5,329 nucleotides of DNA from Candidatus Omnitrophota bacterium (lineage in GTDB: Bacteria > Omnitrophota > Gorgyraeia > 2-01-FULL-45-10): positions 1 through 5,329 of the forward strand of contig JAPLMH010000182.1 of the NCBI GenBank assembly GCA_026387135.1, given 5' to 3'. Both the position numbers and the translations under genes were made by a program. Under the pieces are notes generated by a model, which saw nothing but the letters and a program-made list of their open reading frames with translations, ran no database searches and was not told the DNA's origin. Below are positions 1 through 5,198 of the stretch, piece after piece. Position 1 is the first letter of the stretch. Each line of letters starts with the position of its first letter.

Positions 1-1251
1 ATTTTGGAGAGCGAAAAGAAGGTCCTCGATATAATAAAAGAAGAGATGAGAGAGCTTAGTGAAAAGTTCGGGGATGCGCGTAGGACGGAAGTTCTGCACG
101 ATACCGAAGAGCTCGAAATAGAGGATCTTATAGCCGAAGAAGACGTCGTCATAATGATCAGCCACGCCGGCTACCTGAAGCGGTTGCCCGTATCGAGCTA
201 CAGAAAGCAGCGGCGCGGCGGCAAGGGCGTTACAGGCGCCGACATAAAAGAGGAGGACTTTATAGAGCACCTCTTCATCGCTTCGACGCACGACTATATG
301 CTCTTCTTCACCGATAAGGGCATAGTGCACTGGCTGAAAGTGCACGAGATACCGGAGGGAGGCCGCACGTCGAAAGGCAGGCCTATAATAAACCTCCTGA
401 CTCTCGGCACCGGAGAAAAGGTCAGCGCGTTCGTTCCGGTGCGGCAATTTAAAGAGGGCGAATTCTTGGTGATGGCGACTAAGAACGGCACGATAAAGAA
501 GACAGCCCTTACGGCTTATTCAAACCCAAGAAAAGGCGGGATCATAGGCATAACATTAGAAAAAGGCGATGAGCTTATAGAGGTCCAGCGCGCCGACGGC
601 AATGCGGAGCTTCTTCTGGCAACGCGCGAAGGAAAGGCTATACGCTTCAAAGAGTCCCAGGTCCGGGATATGGGTAGAGGCGCCAAGGGCGTGCGCGGGA
701 TAAGGCTGGGCAAGAAGGACTCGCTCATGGCCATGGAGATCGCCAAACAGGATCAGACCGTCCTGACGGTGACCCAGGAAGGGTTCGGGAAGCGCACGTC
801 ATTCAAAGAATACCGCCTGCAGTCCCGCGGCGGCAAGGGTATCATAAACATAAAAGTTACCGGCAAGAACGGCGAAGCCGTGGGCATGAAGACCGTCTCG
901 GACAGGGACGAGCTGATGCTGATCACGGAGAAGGGCATGATAGTCCGTTCGCCGGTGAAAGATATCAGGTCAACCGGGCGCTCAACCCAGGGCGTAAGGC
1001 TCATGAAACTTGACAAGGGTGATAAAATAGCATCAGTAGCGAAGATCATCCCCGAGGATGAGGCGGCCGAAGAAGAGAAGCTAAAAGAGGCGGAGTCTTT
1101 AGTCAAAAAAGAAGCTCTGGCTCCAAAAAAAGAAGAAACGGCAAAGCCAAAAGAAGAAATAAAGATAGAAAAACCAAAAGAGGCTCCAAAGAAAGAAGAG
1201 CCAAAAACACAAGGAGCGTCCAAAAAGAAGGGCACGAAACGCAAGAATTAA
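1..1251 (+). CDS. gyrA: DNA gyrase subunit A, C-terminal part (5' end outside window)
   Basis: GyrA is the breakage-reunion subunit of DNA gyrase, the A2B2 enzyme that introduces negative supercoils. Only about the last 416 codons are present, and the reading frame is open at base 1. The TTG at base 4 is an internal Leu codon, not a start. Numbering from that codon, residues 1-45 are the helical end of the breakage-reunion domain. Six beta-pinwheel blades follow, with motifs such as HAGYLKR, DKGIVHW, NGTIKKT, REGKAIRF, QEGFGKRT and EKGMIVRS. The diagnostic GyrA box QRRGGKG (residues 69-75) favours GyrA over ParC; a near copy, QSRGGKG, is in blade five (273-279). Residues about 350-415 form a low-complexity Lys/Glu/Pro/Ala tail, probably disordered and net positive toward the end. 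No terminator is seen after the TAA stop, so transcription may run into the tRNA. Confidence 0.96.
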   Translation: MLESEKKVLDIIKEEMRELSEKFGDARRTEVLHDTEELEIEDLIAEEDVVIMISHAGYLKRLPVSSYRKQRRGGKGVTGADIKEEDFIEHLFIASTHDYMLFFTDKGIVHWLKVHEIPEGGRTSKGRPIINLLTLGTGEKVSAFVPVRQFKEGEFLVMATKNGTIKKTALTAYSNPRKGGIIGITLEKGDELIEVQRADGNAELLLATREGKAIRFKESQVRDMGRGAKGVRGIRLGKKDSLMAMEIAKQDQTVLTVTQEGFGKRTSFKEYRLQSRGGKGIINIKVTGKNGEAVGMKTVSDRDELMLITEKGMIVRSPVKDIRSTGRSTQGVRLMKLDKGDKIASVAKIIPEDEAAEEEKLKEAESLVKKEALAPKKEETAKPKEEIKIEKPKEAPKKEEPKTQGASKKKGTKRKN

Positions 1252-1265
1252 AACTATAGGCTATC

Positions 1266-1286
1266 AACTAATAACTATTAACTAAT
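1266..1286. repeat. Three tandem AT-rich heptamers (AACTAWT)
   Basis: Three adjacent 7-base units read AACTAAT, AACTATT and AACTAAT between the gyrA stop and tRNA-Glu. A related AACTAT lies a few bases upstream. The block is directly visible, but its role is unknown. It may be no more than AT-rich spacer ahead of the tRNA. No convincing -35/-10 pair is formed with it. Confidence 0.5.
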
Positions 1287-1288
1287 TT

Positions 1289-1366
1289 GTCCCCATCGTC
1301 TAGCCTGGCCTAGGACATCAGGTTTTCATCCTGACGACTCCGGTTCAAATCCGGATGGGGACGCCA
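1289..1366 (+). tRNA. tRNA-Glu (anticodon UUC)
   Basis: A complete cloverleaf can be drawn. The acceptor stem is GTCCCCA (1289-1295) with TGGGGAC (1356-1362). The D stem is GTC/GAC with a 13-base loop (1301-1313). The anticodon stem is TCAGG/CCTGA around loop TTTTCAT (1323-1329), giving anticodon TTC at 1325-1327, which reads Glu codons. The variable loop is 4 bases, and the T stem TCCGG/CCGGA encloses TTCAAAT. The discriminator is G, as usual for tRNA-Glu, and CCA is encoded at 1364-1366. The gene is 78 bases long with CCA. No strong promoter is visible just upstream, so it may be processed from a transcript that also covers gyrA or nagA. Confidence 0.97.
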
Positions 1367-1403
1367 CTTCAGATTTTTCCCACCAACGTAATATATTAAA
1401 AGT

Positions 1404-2516
1404 ATGACAAATACATACATTAAAAACGGCCGCGTGATATTGAAGGACCGGATCGTGGACGGCGCGACGGTCACGATAAGCGACGGCAAGATCGCGGCCA
1501 TCGACAGAAAGACGGCGCCGAAGAAGGGCGCTTTCGTAATAGACGCCAAGGGCTGCTTCGTCTCACCCGGATTTATAGATTGCCACATACACGGAGAGCC
1601 TGAAAAGATATTCTTCAATGAGGCTAGGCACGGCACCACGGCATTTTTGATCGCCGAATCCTGCGCGCCGTTAAGTTATATCTATAAGAGAGCCGAGAGC
1701 ATAAAAGAGTTTATCAGGACTCATCCTTTCGGGCCCAACGTGCTTGGCTTGCGTCTCGAAGGGCCGTACATAAGCAAAGCCAGGTCGGGGGCTCAAGATG
1801 CTGCCTGCATAAGAAAGCCGGACGTTAAAGAATTATCCGACATAATTAAGCGGTGCTCCCCGGTTTTAAAACTTATGACCATAGCGCCCGAACTTAATGG
1901 CGCAAAGCCCCTCATAAAGCTGCTGCGTAAACATAAGATCATCGCTTCTATAGGACATTCGGACGCCGCCTACGAATCCGCTGTCGAAGGGGTCGACGCC
2001 GGCATAAGCCACTCCACCCATACTTTCAACGCCATGAGCCCCGTAGACAGGCGCGATCCCGGGGTAGCAGGCGCGGTCCTCTTGGATGACAGGGTAACGG
2101 CCGAAGTCATACTCGACCTTATACATGTACACAGAGCCCTGTTCGGGCTATTATTGAAACTGAAGAAGAGGGATAAGGTTATAGTGGTCACGGATTCGCT
2201 TGTGTCAGAACCACCCGAGGAGACGACGGCGATGGGCGGCGCATATCGCTTCAAGGATGGGAGGCTTGCCGGCTCGTCGCTTACTATGATAGATGCCCTC
2301 AAGAATGCCATAAAGAGTGCCAACCTCTCATTGCAGGAAGCGTTAAATACCATCACGCTGAATCCCGCGAAACTCTTAGGGGTAGAAGAGAGTAAAGGTT
2401 CGATAGTCGTGGGTAAAGATGCCGACATAGTTGTATTCAGCAAAGAATTTGACGTGAAGATGACGATGATTCGTGGTAGAATAGCTTTTGTGAAGGGGAA
2501 GATATGTGCGGGATAG
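1404..2516 (+). CDS. nagA: N-acetylglucosamine-6-phosphate deacetylase
   Basis: NagA is a cytoplasmic amidohydrolase that converts GlcNAc-6-phosphate to glucosamine-6-phosphate and acetate, in amino-sugar salvage and wall recycling. The 370 residues match the usual family length. Visible signatures are GFIDCHIHG with the HxH pair His61/His63, HGTT (76-79), LEGPYIS with the metal ligand Glu119, GHSDA (His185), HSTHTFNAM (His206), DLIHVH (238-243), VTDS with the likely catalytic Asp264, and LAGSSLTM (289-294 region). The C-terminal LNPAKLLG...GSIVVGKDADIVVF is the usual strand returning to the small beta domain. The ATG start places the N-terminal beta strands correctly, but no Shine-Dalgarno precedes it. 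TAATAT at 1389-1394 has no matching -35. The 3' end overlaps glmS by 13 bases. An N-acetylgalactosamine-6-P deacetylase is a less likely alternative. Confidence 0.93.
   Translation: MTNTYIKNGRVILKDRIVDGATVTISDGKIAAIDRKTAPKKGAFVIDAKGCFVSPGFIDCHIHGEPEKIFFNEARHGTTAFLIAESCAPLSYIYKRAESIKEFIRTHPFGPNVLGLRLEGPYISKARSGAQDAACIRKPDVKELSDIIKRCSPVLKLMTIAPELNGAKPLIKLLRKHKIIASIGHSDAAYESAVEGVDAGISHSTHTFNAMSPVDRRDPGVAGAVLLDDRVTAEVILDLIHVHRALFGLLLKLKKRDKVIVVTDSLVSEPPEETTAMGGAYRFKDGRLAGSSLTMIDALKNAIKSANLSLQEALNTITLNPAKLLGVEESKGSIVVGKDADIVVFSKEFDVKMTMIRGRIAFVKGKICAG
2492..2499 (+). promoter_or_regulatory. Shine-Dalgarno of glmS inside nagA
   Basis: GAAGGGGA ends four bases before the glmS ATG at 2504 and lies within the last codons of nagA. 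It supports that start and suggests that glmS translation can begin on the nagA message independently of pure re-initiation. Confidence 0.7.
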
Positions 2517-4363
2517 TAGGATATATAGGCGATAGAGAAGCTCAAAATATATTGCTCAAGAGCCTTTCAAGGCTGGAGTACAGAGGCTATGACTCTGCCG
2601 GCCTTGCGATACTAAAAGGCAAGAAGATGCATCTTGCCAAAAAGAAGGGCAAACTCAATGTTCTCGCCGCAGACCTTAAGGCGAACCCTCTTCCGGGCTC
2701 AACAGGCATAGGGCATACAAGATGGGCTACCCACGGAGTGCCCAGCGATACAAACGCGCATCCGCATCTCGACTGCAAAGGCAAGATAGCGGTGGCTCAT
2801 AACGGTATCGTAGAAAATTATCTTGAATTAAAAGAGAAGCTGCAAAAAGAAGGCCATAAATTCGTCTCAGAGACAGACACCGAAGTCATCGCGCATCTGA
2901 TAGAGAAGTTTTACTCGGGCGACATCGCCGAGGCTGTCCGCAAGGCCGTAAAAGTCCTGCATGGCTCTTACGCAATAGCCGTTATCCATAAGGATGAGCC
3001 CATGAAGCTGATCGGCGCCAGATGCGATTCGCCTCTGATAGTCGGCATAGGCAAGGGTGAGAATTTTCTCGCCAGCGATGTCCCGGCCGTGCTGGATCAT
3101 ACCAAGGAAGTCATCTATCTCAATAACCATGAACTCGTCGTGCTTACCAAAGAACATTTTACGATCAAAGATCTCGAGGGCCGCAGGATAGAGCGGAAGC
3201 CGTCAAAAATAAATTGGGATATAAGCCAGGCGGAAAAAGGCGGCTATAAACACTTCATGCTGAAGGAGATATTCGAGCAAGCCCACATAATAGAGAATAT
3301 ACTCGACGAGCGGTACAAAAACGGTAAGATATCATTTCTGGAGATGAGGATACCCGATAGCGAACTGAAAAAGATAAAGAAGATAGCTATAGTCGCTTGC
3401 GGCACTGCCTACCATGCCGGCCTTACCGGAAAGTATATGCTCGAGGAGTACGCTAAAATTCCATGTTGGGTTGACGTCTCGAGCGAATTCAGGTACCGCA
3501 ACCCTATTGTGGATAAAGAGACCCTGATGATAGTGATCTCCCAATCGGGCGAGACGGCCGATACCCTCGCCGCTCTCAGAGAGGCAAAGAAGCACGGCGC
3601 TAAAGTCCTGGCCATCTGCAATGTGCTCGGCAGCTCCATCGCAAGAGAGTCCGACGGCGTCATCTACACGCATGCGGGGCCGGAGATAGCGGTTGCGTCG
3701 ACGAAAGCGTATACCGCGCAGCTGGCGATATTCTATCTATTGACCTTCTATCTTGCGAAATTAAGAAGAGCGATGGCTCCGGCGAAGCTCGGCGCTCTAT
3801 TAAAAGGTTTGAAACGCATCCCTGAGCTGATGGAGGAGCTTCTGGGCGAATACAAGCCGGAATACAATCTGCTTGCCGCCTACGCGCAAGGCTTCAAGAA
3901 ATATTACCACGAAAAACATAACAAGACTTTCTTCCTGTACCTGGCCAGAAACATAAACTACCCCAACGCTCTCGAGGGCGCCCTTAAGCTGAAGGAGATA
4001 GCGTATATCAGCGCAGAGGGTTATCCAGCCGGCGAGATGAAGCACGGGCCGATAGCGCTGATCGACGAGAATCCCTGGGTGGTATGTATAGCGGTCAAGA
4101 GCAGGACCTACGATAAGATGATCTCGAATATCCAGGAGATAAAGGCGCGCAACGGCATCGTTATCGCCATCTCCACCGAGGGTGATAAGGAGATATTGCA
4201 CCACAACATCAACTATCTGATAGAGATACCGAAAGCCGAGGAGCTCTTCTCGCCGCTATTGGTGGCGATACCTCTGCAATTATTGGCGTATTACGTTGCG
4301 CGCGCGTTCGGGTACGATATCGACCAGCCGCGCAATCTTGCAAAATCGGTGACCGTAGAATAA
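2504..4363 (+). CDS. glmS: Glutamine--fructose-6-phosphate aminotransferase (isomerizing)
   Basis: GlmS makes glucosamine-6-phosphate from fructose-6-phosphate and glutamine, the first committed step to UDP-GlcNAc for peptidoglycan and lipid A-type glycans. The start is fixed by MCGIVGYIG: removal of Met exposes Cys2 as the N-terminal nucleophile of the class II glutaminase domain (about 2-225). That domain also shows RLEYRGYDSAG, HTRWATHG (71-78), the AHNG segment (98-101) and ETDTE (123-127). Two SIS isomerase domains follow. The first carries VACGTAYHAG (297-306), SQSGET (346-351) and ASTKAYT (398-404). The second carries NALEGALKLKEIAYI and GEMKHGPIALI with the ring-opening His514. The C-terminal tail DQPRNLAKSVTVE holds the conserved Lys614 that channels ammonia and forms a Schiff base in the family. 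The length of 619 residues is normal, and no residue seen as essential is missing. Confidence 0.98.
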   Translation: MCGIVGYIGDREAQNILLKSLSRLEYRGYDSAGLAILKGKKMHLAKKKGKLNVLAADLKANPLPGSTGIGHTRWATHGVPSDTNAHPHLDCKGKIAVAHNGIVENYLELKEKLQKEGHKFVSETDTEVIAHLIEKFYSGDIAEAVRKAVKVLHGSYAIAVIHKDEPMKLIGARCDSPLIVGIGKGENFLASDVPAVLDHTKEVIYLNNHELVVLTKEHFTIKDLEGRRIERKPSKINWDISQAEKGGYKHFMLKEIFEQAHIIENILDERYKNGKISFLEMRIPDSELKKIKKIAIVACGTAYHAGLTGKYMLEEYAKIPCWVDVSSEFRYRNPIVDKETLMIVISQSGETADTLAALREAKKHGAKVLAICNVLGSSIARESDGVIYTHAGPEIAVASTKAYTAQLAIFYLLTFYLAKLRRAMAPAKLGALLKGLKRIPELMEELLGEYKPEYNLLAAYAQGFKKYYHEKHNKTFFLYLARNINYPNALEGALKLKEIAYISAEGYPAGEMKHGPIALIDENPWVVCIAVKSRTYDKMISNIQEIKARNGIVIAISTEGDKEILHHNINYLIEIPKAEELFSPLLVAIPLQLLAYYVARAFGYDIDQPRNLAKSVTVE

Positions 4364-4364
4364 T

Positions 4365-5027
4365 ATGCCCGGGACATTGTACGTAGTATCCACTCCTATC
4401 GGCAATCTGGCCGACATCACTCTGCGCGCGATCGAAACGCTGAAGATCGCGGACCTGATCGCCGCCGAAGATACCCGCCACACTAATATCCTTTTGAAAA
4501 AATACGGCATCAAGACCCACATGACAAGCTACTTTGAATACAACAAGATACAAAAAGGGGATTATCTCCTAAAGCTTTTGAATGAAGGCAAGTCGGTGGC
4601 CCTCGTCTCGGACGCGGGCACGCCGGGTATATCAGACCCAGGCTACAACATCATAAGGCTCTGCATAGATAATGGTATACCTGTTGTACCCATACCCGGG
4701 TCATCGGGAATAATCGCGGCGCTCACCATTTCCGGCAAGCCCACGGATGAGTTCACATTCGCCGGGTTTCTGTCGCCCAAGCCCATAAAGAGAAAGAACC
4801 AGCTGAAGAAATTATACGATGAGAAGAGGACGATCATACTGTATGAGTCCGTGCATAGACTAGAGAAGCTTTTGATCGATATTTTAGATGTGTGTGGGGA
4901 TGCGGAAGTAGTTGTAGCAAGAGAAGTTACGAAAAAATTTGAAGAGATAAGACGCGAGAAAGTAAGCTTATCGATAGAGCACTTTAAGACGCATAAGCCC
5001 AAGGGCGAATTTATCGTAATAATTTAA
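4365..5027 (+). CDS. rsmI: 16S rRNA (cytidine-1402-2'-O)-methyltransferase, short form
   Basis: RsmI uses S-adenosylmethionine to 2'-O-methylate C1402 in the decoding centre of 16S rRNA, a site also N4-methylated by RsmH. The SAM-dependent tetrapyrrole-methylase-type fold shows its signatures in order: VVSTPIGNLADITLRA (7-22), AAEDTRHT (33-40), LVSDAGTPGISDPG (80-93), PIPGSSGIIAAL (109-120), FAGFLSPKP (132-140), LYESVHR (159-165), AREVTKKFEE (185-194) and KGEFIVII at the very end. At 220 residues it stops where the catalytic domain ends. E. coli-type homologues, near 285 residues, have a further C-terminal segment that is absent here. The start codon is one base after the glmS stop with no clear Shine-Dalgarno, so translation is probably coupled to glmS. 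Confidence 0.95.
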   Translation: MPGTLYVVSTPIGNLADITLRAIETLKIADLIAAEDTRHTNILLKKYGIKTHMTSYFEYNKIQKGDYLLKLLNEGKSVALVSDAGTPGISDPGYNIIRLCIDNGIPVVPIPGSSGIIAALTISGKPTDEFTFAGFLSPKPIKRKNQLKKLYDEKRTIILYESVHRLEKLLIDILDVCGDAEVVVAREVTKKFEEIRREKVSLSIEHFKTHKPKGEFIVII

Positions 5028-5070
5028 AAAAACCTTGACAAAAAGGATCCATTGTGGTATCATCCTACCA
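5026..5070 (+). promoter_or_regulatory. Sigma-70-type promoter of the pyrR leader
   Basis: A perfect TTGACA (-35) lies at 5035-5040, followed by a 17-base spacer, an extended TGn (5055-5057) and TATCAT (-10) at 5058-5063. A run of seven A residues (5026-5032) just upstream of the -35 resembles a proximal UP element and includes the rsmI stop codon. Transcription should start near 5070-5071, about ten bases ahead of the PyrR-type hairpin. This is the only strong promoter I can see in the window. Confidence 0.88.
5055..5070. repeat. Short inverted repeat over the -10 box, possible operator
   Basis: TGGTA (5055-5059) and TACCA (5066-5070) form perfect inverted 5-base arms separated by six bases, spanning the -10 element and the predicted start site. 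A repressor bound here would block the promoter, but arms this short also arise by chance and I cannot name a regulator. Confidence 0.3.
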
Positions 5071-5079
5071 TAACATTAA

Positions 5080-5113
5080 CCTTTTAAAGCCGGAACAGAG
5101 AGTCCGGGAAAGG
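5080..5113 (+). promoter_or_regulatory. PyrR-binding-type RNA hairpin in the pyr leader
   Basis: The leader RNA can fold into a lower stem CCUUU (5080-5084) with AAAGG (5109-5113). A purine-rich internal loop comes next (UAAAG on the 5' side, G on the 3' side), then an upper stem CCGGA (5090-5094) with UCCGG (5103-5107). The top carries the hexaloop CAGAGA (5096-5101) bounded by A5095 and G5102. This layout, with purine-rich internal bulge and CNGNGA-type loop followed by G, matches the known PyrR-binding loops of pyr operon attenuators. It lies just upstream of pyrR. PyrR with UMP should stabilise it. Difference: the family's usual C-G pair closing the loop is an A/G apposition here. The 3' strand of the lower stem is also the Shine-Dalgarno of the leader ORF. 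Confidence 0.75.
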
Positions 5114-5120
5114 AATAAAA

Positions 5121-5198
5121 ATGGAAGTAAAGAGAACCCACGCATCAGTATTGTATAAGACGTGGGACTTTTTTTGCCCTCTTGAGGTGTGCAAATGA
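5121..5198 (+). CDS. Putative 25-residue pyr leader peptide
   Basis: An ATG at 5121, six bases after a good Shine-Dalgarno (AAAGGA, 5109-5114), opens a 25-codon frame ending in TGA at 5196-5198. The peptide begins MEVKRTHASVLYK and continues TWDFFCPLEVCK; it has no signal peptide or known domain. The frame runs through both arms and the U-tract of the intrinsic terminator, with the U-tract read as Phe-Phe, and its stop overlaps the pyrR start as ATGA. The ribosome position, rather than the peptide, is the likely functional element, as in enterobacterial pyr leader peptides. The frame differs from that of pyrR, so it is not an N-terminal extension. A 25-codon open frame can occur by chance, so confidence rests on the Shine-Dalgarno and the overlap. 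Confidence 0.55.
   Translation: MEVKRTHASVLYKTWDFFCPLEVCK
5137..5175 (+). terminator. Intrinsic terminator (attenuator) upstream of pyrR
   Basis: CCCACG (5137-5142) pairs with CGTGGG (5161-5166) around an 18-base loop, followed after AC by seven T residues (5169-5175). A-rich bases before the stem can pair weakly with the U-tract and extend it. The loop is longer than in most strong terminators, so strength is uncertain. Its position between the PyrR-type hairpin and pyrR makes it an attenuator rather than an end-of-operon terminator. Confidence 0.75.
5184..5189 (+). promoter_or_regulatory. Shine-Dalgarno of pyrR
   Basis: GAGGTG sits five bases ahead of the ATG at 5195 and fixes the pyrR start. 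It lies inside the leader ORF, eight bases past the U-tract, so a ribosome finishing the leader ORF covers it before re-initiation. Confidence 0.75.

Noticed and set aside
4..6. TTG as the start codon of the first gene
   Set aside because: The frame is open before it and the protein begins in the middle of gyrase A; this is an internal Leu codon of a gene cut by the window edge.
753..1244. Open minus-strand frame of about 163 codons opposite the end of gyrA
   Set aside because: It is the complement of a Lys/Glu-rich coding region, which gives a Phe/Ser-rich stop-free shadow; the plus-strand protein has clear family motifs.
1289..1403. tRNA-Glu as an integration site for a mobile element
   Set aside because: No duplicate of the tRNA 3' end, integrase or foreign-looking genes follow; nagA begins 37 bases downstream.
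1366..1403. Promoter for nagA using TAATAT at 1389-1394
   Set aside because: No acceptable -35 lies 16-18 bases upstream, and the start would fall almost on the ATG; read-through from the tRNA region is simpler.
2400..2503. glmS ribozyme/riboswitch upstream of glmS
   Set aside because: The region is the conserved 3' coding end of nagA and glmS starts inside it; there is no free leader to hold the ribozyme.
1970..2545. Open minus-strand frame of about 191 codons opposite nagA
   Set aside because: The composition is Ser/Thr/Ala-rich without recognisable motifs, and it lies opposite a well-conserved NagA sequence.
5018..5040. Programmed or accidental frameshift at the A-run ending rsmI
   Set aside because: The A-run follows the stop in a frame that does not fit a slippery heptamer, and the downstream frames do not encode RsmI-like sequence.
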